From the NCBI GenBank assembly GCA_023392535.1, contig JAEVYY010000008.1, forward strand, positions 186,001-250,000: a stretch of DNA of 64,000 nt, read 5' to 3'. The DNA comes from Bacillota bacterium. Its GTDB lineage: Bacteria > Bacillota > Clostridia > Lachnospirales > Lachnospiraceae. Made by a program: the position numbers and the translations under genes. Under the pieces are notes generated by a model that did not search any database, was not told where the DNA came from, and saw nothing but the letters and a program-made list of their open reading frames with translations. Shown one piece after another: positions 34,831 through 44,566 of the stretch (its first letter is position 1; the number at the start of each line of letters is the position of its first letter).

Positions 34831-35502
34831 TTACGATACTATAAATGTTTCGTCTATTCTGATTGGTATTGCGGTCATATTGCTTCGCGGTGTTATGATA
34901 ACAGAACCACTAACATTGGCAATTGTAAGAAGTGCAAAATAAGGTGTTGAACTACTAAATCCAATTTGTATATTTTTTTCCAGTTTAACAGTAGACGGTC
35001 GGTAAGTAGAATCTAAAGTAGCAACCGTATACGCGGTTCCTGCCGTCCAAGTTCCGCTTACTGCATCCAATTTATATTCGCATGTTCCATTTCTTCTTAT
35101 TATTTTGTGTGTTGTGACTGTTCCTAAATTTGTATTTCCTAAGTCAGTTCCTATTGCATTTCTATAATTAAATACCCAGCCACCCCAAATGCTACCAGTT
35201 TTAATTCTTTCAGCAACTATCAAAACTGCGGAATAGGCAACGGCTCTTTGATAAGCGGTAACCGTACCTACGTTGGAATTGTTATGGTCGATAAACCAAC
35301 TATAGGAAGTGCCAGGAGAACCAGTGGCAGAACCGTAACAAGTGCCACGTGCATTTTTGGTTATGGCATTTAAATCACTAAAAATAGTACCGCCATAGAT
35401 GGTATCTCCGTTCATTGTTTTGTTTTGTATTTCTGCCATGTTAGCGTTAGTCACATTTATCAAATCATAATGATCGCTTCTTGCTGGATAGATTAAATTC
35501 AT
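34831..35502 (-). CDS. Phage tail fibre-like protein
   Basis: A 223-residue beta-rich protein. Residues about 50-115 (ARGTCYGSATGSPGTSYSWFID ending ERIKTGSIWGGWVFN, with hydrophobic-aromatic periodicity) resemble pyocin-knob type receptor-binding modules, and the C-terminal half looks like a beta-sandwich. Its position among baseplate genes suggests host recognition. AAAGGAG precedes the start. Confidence 0.6.
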   Translation of the reverse strand: MNLIYPARSDHYDLINVTNANMAEIQNKTMNGDTIYGGTIFSDLNAITKNARGTCYGSATGSPGTSYSWFIDHNNSNVGTVTAYQRAVAYSAVLIVAERIKTGSIWGGWVFNYRNAIGTDLGNTNLGTVTTHKIIRRNGTCEYKLDAVSGTWTAGTAYTVATLDSTYRPSTVKLEKNIQIGFSSSTPYFALLTIANVSGSVIITPRSNMTAIPIRIDETFIVS

Positions 35503-35514
35503 ACAATTTCTCCT

Positions 35515-37239
35515 TTATAAAATTCCGACATCTTCGCCTGCGTAAATCTCACCCATGTAATAAAAATCAGTTAATAGTTTATAGTAACCGCGCAACTCTG
35601 CTGTGCTGATAAAACCGCCTGTTAAATCTGTTGTGACCTTTTCAAATCCTGCCACGTAATTACCATAGGACTTTACTGTATTATAGATTTCCGACCAGTC
35701 AGCAGGCTTATCACCTTCATTCAAAAACTTGATTTTGAGTCCTAATCGTAGTTTGTAATATTCCAGTAGACTATCAGCTAAAGTTACCGCCTGCGCTCCA
35801 TTTATGACGGTGCAAGTAAAGTCTTTATTTGCCCTTGTCTGCCCTGCGGATATGTTTTTTATAGATGCGGTTGCGCTTAAATCTTCTTTGCCGTATTTGT
35901 AGCCTGTGATAATAACTTCTGTTGTGGAAGTTACAGTAAATGTTACATAATTATTTGTTTGTTCCACTATGGTTCCACTGTTGATTGTCATGCCTGATGC
36001 AGGAGAAGAAAGTTCAATTGTATAGGTTCCTGCATCGTAAGTGCCTTTTGTTATTTGGCTTGTCGTTGTGGCCAATGTGTAAACTGGATATTTTACCGTT
36101 ACATCTGATATGTAATCTTCTTCCGTGGCCACCGTGGAAAACTTACGATCACGCTTAACTGTTGTTTGTATGATTCGCGTCGGTTTGTAAATGTTCAATG
36201 TCTCGCTTCGACTTGTGTCAATCAAAGAACCGCAACCAAATAAAATTTCTCTTAATGCTTTTCTGCAAGTCTGTATCTTTAACCAACCGTAAAGCGGTGT
36301 GTTCCGTGTTTCATCGTCAACCGTATATTCTGTGATTCCGGCGGCTAACATAATCGAATCAATGACGGTTCCGGCAAGTGTACCGTTATATACTGCGCCC
36401 GCTATAAATCGGTTATTATCAAGTAATCCTTTGTAATCCGTACAACTAATAGATGTTATATTGCTGTCGGTGCTATTTTCTGTAAGATAGAACTTTCCAA
36501 GCAATTGCGGAACACCATTTACCACCTCATAGGCGTGGCTTATTTGCCCCTGTTGCATGACTTTGTGTAGTCCTGCTTGATTTCCTACGTTAAACTCGTT
36601 ATTCTCGTCTATTAGTTTATAAGAGAGTTTGTTAATTGGTATCTTGTCAGACGTTGGGTCGACTTCTTCCACAAGACTCGCGCCCTTTACTGGTAGACCA
36701 CCTTTTCCGAAAATAAGATTGGTTCCATATTCGATAAATCTAAATTTTATAAAGCGGTAAGGATTTGCTTTTGTAAACTCTACGGTTATTTTTCCGTAGT
36801 TTTCAACTAGGTTTTGTGCAAAGAATTTATTGTCTGTTATGGTATAAGTTTTTTGGTCTATTTTTACATTTCCAAGATTGTACCAAGTCACTATCATTTC
36901 AAGTGGATAATCACCGATGAAGTAAAATGTAATTCCATAAGAAGAATGATTCTCCGTAAATGTAACGGTAAAAGATGGATTTGAGGAAAAATTACCGCTT
37001 GCATCTGACATAAGATTGGAAAAGTACACAATGTCCGTCGGTGTATCGGGCATTTCTGGTAAAGTACCATCAAGCTGTGAAAATCCATCTTCTAATGTCA
37101 TATAGTTTGGCATTGTAATGTTATCTTTTGCTTTTGCGATATCTGCAAACGAGGAATTATTTGAGGTTGTCAATGTGCTGTCTGCGATTGCAGTAGTATC
37201 TTTTAATTCATAATCACAGTAAAAGCCTGTTGTTCTCAT
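35515..37239 (-). CDS. Phage tail-tip/baseplate protein
   Basis: A 574-residue protein following the distal tail gene. The middle (about 200-400: TSDKIPINKLSYKLIDENNEFNV, ISHAYEVVNGVPQLLGKFYL, ALREILFGCGSLIDTS) resembles hub-like domains of tail-associated proteins. It ends FYYMGEIYAGEDVGIL. The size is small for a tail lysin and no peptidase motif is seen. Likely anchors the fibres encoded next. Confidence 0.65.
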   Translation of the reverse strand: MRTTGFYCDYELKDTTAIADSTLTTSNNSSFADIAKAKDNITMPNYMTLEDGFSQLDGTLPEMPDTPTDIVYFSNLMSDASGNFSSNPSFTVTFTENHSSYGITFYFIGDYPLEMIVTWYNLGNVKIDQKTYTITDNKFFAQNLVENYGKITVEFTKANPYRFIKFRFIEYGTNLIFGKGGLPVKGASLVEEVDPTSDKIPINKLSYKLIDENNEFNVGNQAGLHKVMQQGQISHAYEVVNGVPQLLGKFYLTENSTDSNITSISCTDYKGLLDNNRFIAGAVYNGTLAGTVIDSIMLAAGITEYTVDDETRNTPLYGWLKIQTCRKALREILFGCGSLIDTSRSETLNIYKPTRIIQTTVKRDRKFSTVATEEDYISDVTVKYPVYTLATTTSQITKGTYDAGTYTIELSSPASGMTINSGTIVEQTNNYVTFTVTSTTEVIITGYKYGKEDLSATASIKNISAGQTRANKDFTCTVINGAQAVTLADSLLEYYKLRLGLKIKFLNEGDKPADWSEIYNTVKSYGNYVAGFEKVTTDLTGGFISTAELRGYYKLLTDFYYMGEIYAGEDVGIL

Positions 37240-37249
37240 GCATTCCCCC

Positions 37250-37639
37250 TTATGGTGTGCGGAATGGTGCTTTCATGGTAAATTTGCAAGTAAGATTTTG
37301 AAACTTGACCGTACTTGCTTCTATCTTCATAACATCATCTGCCACTTGACTAATATATCCTTTGAAATCAAAATTGCCCTTTGTGGTCGGCATAGAAAAC
37401 TCATGGAAATCTATAGGCTCCGTTAATTTGTCAATCAAGTCCTCGTACAAATCATCGTTATCAATAATTCCAAATCCTAATGTATAATTTGCATATACTC
37501 CTAATACCTCACGCTTTAAATCTCCATTGTCCTCGTCACGTTCCGCGAATTTGTCAAGAACATCAAAAGTTCGTTTAATGGAAACTAAGGGGATATCATA
37601 TAAAATGTTGTCTATGTAAATACCTTGTGTAAATGTCAC
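37250..37639 (-). CDS. Distal tail (Dit-like) small protein
   Basis: A 129-residue beta-rich protein, MTFTQGIYIDNILYDIPLVSIKRTFDVLDKF, between the tape measure and tail-tip genes, the usual place of the distal tail protein. Assignment relies mainly on synteny. Confidence 0.6.
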   Translation of the reverse strand: MTFTQGIYIDNILYDIPLVSIKRTFDVLDKFAERDEDNGDLKREVLGVYANYTLGFGIIDNDDLYEDLIDKLTEPIDFHEFSMPTTKGNFDFKGYISQVADDVMKIEASTVKFQNLTCKFTMKAPFRTP

Positions 37640-37651
37640 TTTTTCACCTTC

Positions 37652-40321
37652 CTATAGTATTTCAACACTATAATCTGCGCGTTGCCATTCATTTATTAAA
37701 TGTGGCAATGTAAGCCGTCCGACTACCTCACCATCTAAAATAATTTGTGCGTTTCCGCTTCCTATACTTTTCATAACATCCAATATTCCGCTTTCAAATA
37801 TACCCTGTTTTGCCATATCTTTTATTAATCCTGCCGGTGCTTCTATGTTGGTTTGACCTTTTGGCTGATCTCCTAGCATTGCTAAGAAAGGACTACCGCC
37901 TTGAATTACTGCTCCGTTTGCTAAATAAGGTATTTTCGGAGCGGTAATTGGTTTTAAATTAACTCCAAATGATTTTCCCCCAAGACCTGGAACCCAACTA
38001 GGTATGTTTACCTGTATCGTATTTAGTGCTTTTATTACTGCGTTTATTCCAGCAATTGTTGCTTCTATCATCTTATTTACAATTCCTATAATTGCATTTA
38101 CAATTGTTTTGATAGTTGCTTTTATTCCTTCCCAAACCGCTGTTGTCATTTGTTGTATGCCTTCCCAAGCCTGTTTCCAATTTCCAGAGAATACACCAGT
38201 CAAAAATGTAATCAAACCTTCAAAAAATCCTATTGCTGTATTTATAATTGTTCCAACTAGTTCTCCAAAGAAATTTAGTATAGGAAATAGAGTATTTACA
38301 AATTCGTTTACTATATCAGATATTAAAGCTATTACAATAGGTAGTAGCCACTCTATGAATGGAAGCAATACATTTTCCCAAAGTAGTTTAATAACTTCCA
38401 CTATTTTTCCTATCAAAATAATAAAATTATTTATATGTGGTTGTATGTTTTCCATTAATTCAGAAAATTTTTTTGATATATTTTGCAATACTGGTAAAAA
38501 ATATTTGTTATAAGATTCTAAAAGTATAGTAAATATCTCACTAAAACCATCTGCAAGAGAATCAAAAAACGGTTTAAAACTTTCATCATAGGTTTTAAAT
38601 ATTTGCTTAGATGTTTCTTCAACTGTTTTTTTTATAGTTTCTAAAACATCAGCTATTACACTTAGCGTTTTTTCAATGGTAGTCTTTAAAAGTTCTTTAT
38701 TATCAATAAAAGGTTGCGTTATTACATTTAAAATATCTCTTGCCAAAAGCATAACTAATTCTGTCAATGTCAAGAATAAATCTACGAATATACCAATTAA
38801 TGCTCCTGTTACTCTTTGACCACTTTCGCTACCAAATGCTTCAAAAACATACGCAAATGCATCTGAAAAATTTCCAACTATTGCTCCGATATCAGAACTT
38901 ATATCAAACATTTCAACTAATCTATCTTTAATAAAATCTTTACTGCTTTCTAAATATTTGGATATTCCACCTGTTATATTCTGCGCGATAGTAACTCCAA
39001 TGCTTGCAATAGAGCCAACAAACTGTGCAATTGCATATACCCATGTATCTATCATTCTGTTGAAGCTAGACACAACGTCTGGATCACTAAATATTTCTTT
39101 TAATGAATCTTTAATAGATTTTAAATTATCTTTGATATTTTGTATTCTGTCAGTAAATGATTCACCAATACCGTCTAAAAATCCAGCCATAGAAATTCCA
39201 GCAAGTTCTTTAAATCTGTCAATAACAGGCTGTATAGCTTTTTTCATATCATCAAATTTTTTAACAGTGTCGTTTGGTATTTTTACTTCCTCGAATGCTT
39301 TCTGCATATCGGCGCCACCACCACCGCCCGAATTATTACTGTTCAACACTTCCAACGTATCAAAACTTGCCAATGCTCCTTGCAATTTTTTTGCTGAATT
39401 TGAAGATTTACCTAAAGACTTAGCATAGTCTTTTTGCTGTGTGATTGCTTTTGTAAACGATGCCTTACCACTAATTAGTGCAGCAAACTGGCTAAAATAG
39501 TTAATCGCAGTAACTAAGTAGTTAATCAATGTCGTGATAGCTGGCACGATCGCATTTAAAATAGGTGCAAATGCTACACCAAGTGAGTTTTTAAGTGTAT
39601 TGGATGCAGTAGCAAAATCGGACATTGTTTTATTCAGCTTTTCCGAATGCTTTACGTAATTATTTACACCGTCTTTGATTCCGCTAATCATTGCGTTGAA
39701 TCCTTTTGTAATCCAGTTAAAGATTAACAATGACAGCAATATACCCTTGAATCGAGTGGCTAACGTCTTTAATAGACCGCCTGTTTTCTTCGTGGCATTA
39801 TTTATCTTGCCGAATGCTTTTTCGCCCGATTTACCCGTTTTATTTTGCTTGTCAGTAAGTTCTACATGCTTTTGTGTAAGGACTGTCATATCTCTTTCGT
39901 ATGTCTTTAATTGGCCGTTAAGTTTTTGATATTCAGCGGAATCTTTACCAAGCGTGAATGTTTTTCCAGTATTTACTAAATCCTCTAAATCATTTTTTTG
40001 AGCATGAACACTGTTGCTGGCATTTTCCAATTTTACTTGCAAATTATCCCATGCATTCCCACTTGTTTTACCTAGTGCTTGCATTTCAAACTGCTTATCA
40101 AGTAATTTATCAAACTCTGCATTTGCTTTGTCTAAAGCTGTTTTAATTTCCGTATATTCCTGCGTAGGTATTTTTACAGACTCAAGCGCATTCATTTTGC
40201 TTTTTAATTCGGTTATCTTATTTGCTGTTTTAACAATACGATTTTCAAGTGACATCATTTGGCTAGTAGCACCTTTGGTAATGATTTCTGTATTAATTGT
40301 TACTTTACCGTCATAAGCCAT
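37652..40321 (-). CDS. Tail tape measure protein
   Basis: An 889-residue protein, the longest in the prophage. The N-terminal 180 residues are charged coiled coil; hydrophobic stretches follow (GILLSLLIFNWITKGFNAMI, LINYLVTAINYFSQFAALISG, and GALIGIFVDLFLTLTELVML) with repeated amphipathic helices. The C-terminus has the WVPGLGGKSFGV and IPYLANGAVIQGGSPFLAMLGDQ motifs common to such proteins. It sets tail length, here predicted near 130 nm using the general 1.5 angstrom per residue rule. Confidence 0.92.
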   Translation of the reverse strand: MAYDGKVTINTEIITKGATSQMMSLENRIVKTANKITELKSKMNALESVKIPTQEYTEIKTALDKANAEFDKLLDKQFEMQALGKTSGNAWDNLQVKLENASNSVHAQKNDLEDLVNTGKTFTLGKDSAEYQKLNGQLKTYERDMTVLTQKHVELTDKQNKTGKSGEKAFGKINNATKKTGGLLKTLATRFKGILLSLLIFNWITKGFNAMISGIKDGVNNYVKHSEKLNKTMSDFATASNTLKNSLGVAFAPILNAIVPAITTLINYLVTAINYFSQFAALISGKASFTKAITQQKDYAKSLGKSSNSAKKLQGALASFDTLEVLNSNNSGGGGGADMQKAFEEVKIPNDTVKKFDDMKKAIQPVIDRFKELAGISMAGFLDGIGESFTDRIQNIKDNLKSIKDSLKEIFSDPDVVSSFNRMIDTWVYAIAQFVGSIASIGVTIAQNITGGISKYLESSKDFIKDRLVEMFDISSDIGAIVGNFSDAFAYVFEAFGSESGQRVTGALIGIFVDLFLTLTELVMLLARDILNVITQPFIDNKELLKTTIEKTLSVIADVLETIKKTVEETSKQIFKTYDESFKPFFDSLADGFSEIFTILLESYNKYFLPVLQNISKKFSELMENIQPHINNFIILIGKIVEVIKLLWENVLLPFIEWLLPIVIALISDIVNEFVNTLFPILNFFGELVGTIINTAIGFFEGLITFLTGVFSGNWKQAWEGIQQMTTAVWEGIKATIKTIVNAIIGIVNKMIEATIAGINAVIKALNTIQVNIPSWVPGLGGKSFGVNLKPITAPKIPYLANGAVIQGGSPFLAMLGDQPKGQTNIEAPAGLIKDMAKQGIFESGILDVMKSIGSGNAQIILDGEVVGRLTLPHLINEWQRADYSVEIL

Positions 40322-40325
40322 ACTG

Positions 40326-40997
40326 TCACCTCTTTCCGAATTGTTCTATAATCTTTTCTTTCTCTTCCGCTTTTTTCCTAGCAAGTTCCCTCATGCGATC
40401 GTATTCATCAATTTTTCTTTTTTCTTCATCCGTATACTCAACGGATTCTTTCTGTTGTAAGGAATACATTTCTCGCGCTTCTTTTTCTTCTTTTGTTGCT
40501 TTTTTACTTTTATTTTTTCGATACATTTCGATAACTTGTAAAAATGTAGATTGCTTATGTGGCATGTTCCAAAGTAATCCGCAAAACTCCCACCAATGTA
40601 AATCGGACTCGTTCAAATTAATTCCATATATCTGACGAAAGTCTGCGTATATTCGGTATTGGTCAACATAGTAATCCATTAACTTCTGCTTGTTTTTTTG
40701 CTTTGGCAGATTGTCATGACACCAACCATTTAAAAACCATTCAATGCATTTGCTTAATTCTTCGCCATAAGGATGGTCGCGTAAAAAATCTTCAATGACT
40801 TTTTCACCTTTATCATTTATAAATTCTCTTTGATCTCCAAACAGCAACCATAATAAGGATTCATTCTTTTCATAATCAGATAGCGAATCATCCTCAATCA
40901 TTAACTGTACTTGTATGCCAATCTGAAACCACGTATTTACTTGATAGCCATTCCATTCGGTCGGTAGTGGCTCGTAAAGTATGTTATTACTTTCCAT
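40326..40997 (-). CDS. Phage Gp15 family protein (tail assembly)
   Basis: A 223-residue protein beginning NILYEPLPTEWNGYQVNTWFQIGIQVQLM. The DYEKNESLLWLLFGDQ and DFRQIYGINLNESDLHWWEFCGLLWNM motifs are those of the bacteriophage Gp15 family, which sits directly upstream of the tape measure and likely acts as tail assembly chaperone. The C-terminus is a long charged helix. Confidence 0.85.
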   Translation of the reverse strand: MESNNILYEPLPTEWNGYQVNTWFQIGIQVQLMIEDDSLSDYEKNESLLWLLFGDQREFINDKGEKVIEDFLRDHPYGEELSKCIEWFLNGWCHDNLPKQKNKQKLMDYYVDQYRIYADFRQIYGINLNESDLHWWEFCGLLWNMPHKQSTFLQVIEMYRKNKSKKATKEEKEAREMYSLQQKESVEYTDEEKRKIDEYDRMRELARKKAEEKEKIIEQFGKR

Positions 40998-41005
40998 ACG
41001 AACAC

Positions 41006-41497
41006 CTACGTTTTCTTACCTTTATTGGAAGGGCTGTAACGCTTCTTATTGCGCTCAAATTTTTGTTTGAACAATTTGTTCATTTCCGGGATAACACCAT
41101 CTATGAATCGAAGTAACGCGCTTTCATCTGGTACAAAATCCTCATTCAGTTCATAACATTCTTTAAATACATTCTTGATCGTGTCTTTTCCGAAAACTGC
41201 GTTGATTTCCTCGGCACACCGATTCAGAAATCGAATATTTAAGTTGCAAATATCAATTACTTGTTCGGTATCTATTTTGGATTCCTCGGTGATTGGTCTA
41301 TCTTTGTACTTTTCTTCTTTTTCTCTTGCTTCTTTCTCAAATTCATCTGATACGTGTTCTAAATTGTTGATAAGATTCATAAAACGATTGACTATGCTAG
41401 AATCATCAACATTAATTTGCAGTACCGTTATTTGATTACCTTCTGCGTTCTGGACTTCAATCTTTTTGATACCAGAGTCAAATTGCATTATTTCCAT
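41006..41497 (-). CDS. Tail assembly chaperone-like protein
   Basis: A 163-residue, mainly helical, acidic-then-basic protein between major tail protein and Gp15. This is the usual place of the first of two tail assembly chaperones. Nine bases separate it from the Gp15 gene. No slippery frameshift was identified. Confidence 0.65.
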   Translation of the reverse strand: MEIMQFDSGIKKIEVQNAEGNQITVLQINVDDSSIVNRFMNLINNLEHVSDEFEKEAREKEEKYKDRPITEESKIDTEQVIDICNLNIRFLNRCAEEINAVFGKDTIKNVFKECYELNEDFVPDESALLRFIDGVIPEMNKLFKQKFERNKKRYSPSNKGKKT

Positions 41498-41573
41498 TGT
41501 TTTAACATCCTTTCCGTGAGTGGTGGGAAAGGGGAAAGGTTGCTCCCACCACTATGTTAAATTAAATTAACAC

Positions 41574-42077
41574 CTATGTTGTTGGTGTAAACGTATGAGT
41601 ACCGTTTTTAGCGATCGAGATAGTTCCTGGTATTACATCACCGTTACCGTGAATCTCAATAGATGATTTCAGCGGATCACTAGAAGCACCACCTGTGCTA
41701 GACGGGCCTGCGGTAACTGGAACCTTAATTGCCGGGCCGCTGCCAACACCTTCCGTGACCGTAATATCTGTTTTGTAATATCTGTAGTAAAAACTTTCCG
41801 CTTTTGCACCTGTTGGAAATGTGCGGAATGCTTCGTTCATTTTTGTTTGCATTGTATCTGACAAATGCTCTCTTTCTGGTGTCATTGACAATGCGTAACC
41901 GTTAAGCGTAGAGGAAGAATTTTTCATGTTGACATATTTTGTATCAACAAATTCTGGTCCCCAATCTTCTGAGATCTCTGTAAATCCGTCACCCATTTCT
42001 GTAAGTGCTGGTGTAGAACCGCCTAGCCATGTACCTGTGTCAAATAATGACACCATATTAGTCCTATCTAAAGCCAT
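41574..42077 (-). CDS. Major tail tube protein
   Basis: A 167-residue protein, MALDRTNMVSLFDTGTWLGG, with NLTPERE-like NGYALSMTPEREHL and a C-terminal Gly/Ser/Thr-rich part ending TFTPTT. Size, beta-rich composition and position before the assembly chaperones support a tail tube identity. A 75-base gap to the chaperone gene is present. Confidence 0.75.
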   Translation of the reverse strand: MALDRTNMVSLFDTGTWLGGSTPALTEMGDGFTEISEDWGPEFVDTKYVNMKNSSSTLNGYALSMTPEREHLSDTMQTKMNEAFRTFPTGAKAESFYYRYYKTDITVTEGVGSGPAIKVPVTAGPSSTGGASSDPLKSSIEIHGNGDVIPGTISIAKNGTHTFTPTT

Positions 42078-42084
42078 GTATGTA

Positions 42085-42543
42085 TCATCCTTTCTTTGTA
42101 AATTGATAGATTAAATTCATTGTGAATGTATATTGTTCAAATCCGTCTGCATCCGCTTCTATTTTAATAACAGGAGAAGTGCGTTCGATTTTTTCTAAAG
42201 TAATGTGTTCATCATTAAAAGTTGCCGTACATCCTGTTAGCCAAGAAGATAAGTTTTCCATGAATGATTGTTTGCTAATTCTCGCCTTGCTAGTAGTTGG
42301 ATTTACCTTATAAACAACGCGAAATGGAAATTGTGCTACATAAGAGCCACTTACATATTTTCGTAGGTAAATAGCGCCTTGTAGTGTGTAAATGCCAATG
42401 CTTTCCGTTTTTGCCAATGATTGCCACAGTACATTACTTGCGGTTGCCGTAAAGGGCAAGTTTGGATATTGCTTTACCATTAAGAGTACGGATTCGCTTA
42501 TTGTCTCTACATCTGTCAGAGATAGTGGTGTTGGGTCTGCCAT
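42085..42543 (-). CDS. Phage tail terminator / minor capsid protein
   Basis: A 152-residue protein (MADPTPLSLTDVETISESVLLMVKQYPNLPF ... QFPFRVVYKVNPTTSKARISK). The fold pattern and position just upstream of the tail tube gene indicate a tail terminator/head-tail joining subunit. Overlaps none; one base gap to the next gene. Confidence 0.65.
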   Translation of the reverse strand: MADPTPLSLTDVETISESVLLMVKQYPNLPFTATASNVLWQSLAKTESIGIYTLQGAIYLRKYVSGSYVAQFPFRVVYKVNPTTSKARISKQSFMENLSSWLTGCTATFNDEHITLEKIERTSPVIKIEADADGFEQYTFTMNLIYQFTKKG

Positions 42544-42963
42544 TTATTTTCCACCTACTTCCCAGTGTTTTATAAGGTCATAATCATCCACGTTTGTGAT
42601 TTTAAAACAGTTATCATACGTTGCTTTCATACGGTTAAAAAAGTTTTCTTCTGGTATTTCAACACTGCTTAAATCACCTTCAATAAAAAAATCATCTTCT
42701 CCCGACATAGTGAAATAGTTTGCTTTTTCCTCGTTATCCAGTTTCTGCCACTCTATAGGCGATAAATACGGCTTCGGTAAGTTTGTCTTGCGTATGTGCA
42801 ATGTTGCCGTGTCTGCATCCGATAGACCGCTTGTCGATACGTTTGCACCTTTTGTAATGCGCAATCTTACATTTTCTAGTACGGTTAGTAACCACACTTC
42901 TTCGCCTAGTCCTGTTTCATCCATGTATTTGTTAAAAATGGTAACGGTTTTGGTATAAAACAT
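42544..42963 (-). CDS. Head-tail joining protein
   Basis: A 139-residue protein. ATG at 42963 follows GGGGG and overlaps the stop of the preceding gene by reading frame (TGATATG), so coupled translation is likely. MFYTKTVTIFNKYMDETGLGEEVW opens it and a LSDADTATLHIRK segment follows. Position between head connector and tail terminator suggests a stopper or neck protein. Confidence 0.65.
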   Translation of the reverse strand: MFYTKTVTIFNKYMDETGLGEEVWLLTVLENVRLRITKGANVSTSGLSDADTATLHIRKTNLPKPYLSPIEWQKLDNEEKANYFTMSGEDDFFIEGDLSSVEIPEENFFNRMKATYDNCFKITNVDDYDLIKHWEVGGK

Positions 42964-42964
42964 A

Positions 42965-43369
42965 TCAGCAACCCCCATAAAGCAATCCAGTGCCACTCAA
43001 GTACTCCGCTATTGTCTCTCGCATTAACAATAACTGTGCTTTTGTATCGGACAGCGCGGTTGTGATTACCGTATCGTTTGTTCCGAATGAAACGGACTCA
43101 TTACCGCTTGACATGGACTTGATGTTGCCGTTTTCCGTGGATGTTGCGTTTATCTTTGCTTTATCTAGTTCGTATAGCAAATCCATAAGTGCGCAAGTTG
43201 CTTTTGCTATTGGTGTTGCAAACTCAACCGCTGTTTCTTCTGTGATATTTCCAAATGTAAGATAATTCAGCTTATCCGTAGCTTTTGACAACCATTTAGA
43301 AAAGACAGACCCTTCTATGGTTGTGCCGTAATATGTAGTTGTGTAAAACTCATAAGTGGTGTATGCCAT
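42965..43369 (-). CDS. Head-tail connector (adaptor) protein
   Basis: A 134-residue protein, MAYTTYEFYTTTYYGTTI, with helical core KWLSKATDKLNYLTFG and ATPIAKATCALMDLLYELDKA and a Gly/Ser-rich linker before the last helix. It directly follows the major capsid gene, the normal site of the Gp6/YqbG-like adaptor. Confidence 0.7.
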   Translation of the reverse strand: MAYTTYEFYTTTYYGTTIEGSVFSKWLSKATDKLNYLTFGNITEETAVEFATPIAKATCALMDLLYELDKAKINATSTENGNIKSMSSGNESVSFGTNDTVITTALSDTKAQLLLMRETIAEYLSGTGLLYGGC

Positions 43370-43390
43370 ATAAAGCCTGCCTTTCTGCTA

Positions 43391-44563
43391 TTAACCTCTT
43401 GTAATTACTCTTGCGATTGCAATGTCTTTGATTGGGTAATATTTTTTTGTTCCAGTGCTTTTGTCATTTGCTATATCCCAATAAGTTCCTGCTTCGAGAT
43501 TTGCATTTGTTGGAGAAAGAATGGAATTATCATTCCATGAAATTCCAAATGGAGCAAAAATCTTTCTTTGTCTTTGTACTAAAGTGGTTTCTCCGCCGTT
43601 TTTAAGGATATTTCTGTCCATTTCAGACGGTACTTTTACTGGACAATTTGTGTACTCAATAGCGCCTTCTCCTAGTACATAGGTTGTGTATTTTACATAG
43701 GATTCTGCTGTTTTTTCGTAGTAGTTAGCAATGTTTGCCACATCTGGACTCGTTACTGCTGTATAAACATAACTTCCAGAAGAACCTGATCTTGTGTAAT
43801 ATGTTTTTGCAGAATCAAGCGCGGTATCTGCTGTTTTAGCGTATACGGCTGCCACATTTTCCGTAGGCATTGTATCGTCGACTAATACTAATCGTCCGTT
43901 TAATGATGCAAGCGGTAAAGGTCTTTCGATTCCTTGTGCATCTGTGTATTTCAAGTACTCAAGCAATTTTAGGTTTTCAAGAGTTGTTGCAGTTTGTGAA
44001 TGCATAATAGCAAGCGCAAATTTGTTTTTCCTGTCTCCAAGTGCTTTTTGCATTGCATTATTTAAAGTTGTTGCTCCGAATGTACCGTCTGTATTAGCCG
44101 AAATATCATAAGTATGACCGTTAACAAATTTTAAGTTTTCCGTACCAGTCATGGAGTAAATACCTTTTAATGTTGACAACAATGTGTCTTGATCTAAATC
44201 ATCAAAATATTCCGCCACCTCGTTAGCAGCCGGCATGTAGTCGTCACCAGTGATATCTGCGCTAAAGTCTTTTTCTGTCCATCCGTGAGCGCGCCCAATA
44301 ACAATTCTTCCCATCGTGTAGTTTCCTCTGGAATCCGTTGTTATATCAGTGCTACCGTCATAGTTATCTGCATCACCGCCAATTCTGTCCTTAATAATTG
44401 TGGTAGCGTAGTGACCGCCTTTTGCATCTGGGATTTGCGTTGCAAAACTATTGTTTTCGACTAATGCTCTTGATTTTAACAATTCATTTGTTCTAAGATT
44501 TGGTGTTTCTCTAACCATTGCGTCAAATACTTCACCGTTAAAGTTTTTTGTATCAAATAACAT
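43391..44563 (-). CDS. Major capsid protein with inserted domain
   Basis: A 390-residue capsid protein. It follows the Gp20 scaffold gene and has the expected acidic N-arm and RALVENNSFATQIPDAKGGHYATTI. Residues about 240-290 form a segment unlike the rest (ADTALDSAKTYYTRSG ... YVYTAVTSPDVANIANYYE). This KTYYT...Y..V..P...NI..YYE module is known as a small tacked-on domain in several gut phage surface proteins, so it may be exposed on the capsid. AGGAAG precedes the ATG. Confidence 0.85.
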   Translation of the reverse strand: MLFDTKNFNGEVFDAMVRETPNLRTNELLKSRALVENNSFATQIPDAKGGHYATTIIKDRIGGDADNYDGSTDITTDSRGNYTMGRIVIGRAHGWTEKDFSADITGDDYMPAANEVAEYFDDLDQDTLLSTLKGIYSMTGTENLKFVNGHTYDISANTDGTFGATTLNNAMQKALGDRKNKFALAIMHSQTATTLENLKLLEYLKYTDAQGIERPLPLASLNGRLVLVDDTMPTENVAAVYAKTADTALDSAKTYYTRSGSSGSYVYTAVTSPDVANIANYYEKTAESYVKYTTYVLGEGAIEYTNCPVKVPSEMDRNILKNGGETTLVQRQRKIFAPFGISWNDNSILSPTNANLEAGTYWDIANDKSTGTKKYYPIKDIAIARVITRG

Positions 44564-44566
44564 GTT

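Noticed and set aside
38004..40316. Several plus-strand ORFs of 80-170 codons within the tape measure gene
   Set aside because: They are antisense to a continuous 889-codon gene and rich in hydrophobic residues only because of the complementary helical coding pattern.
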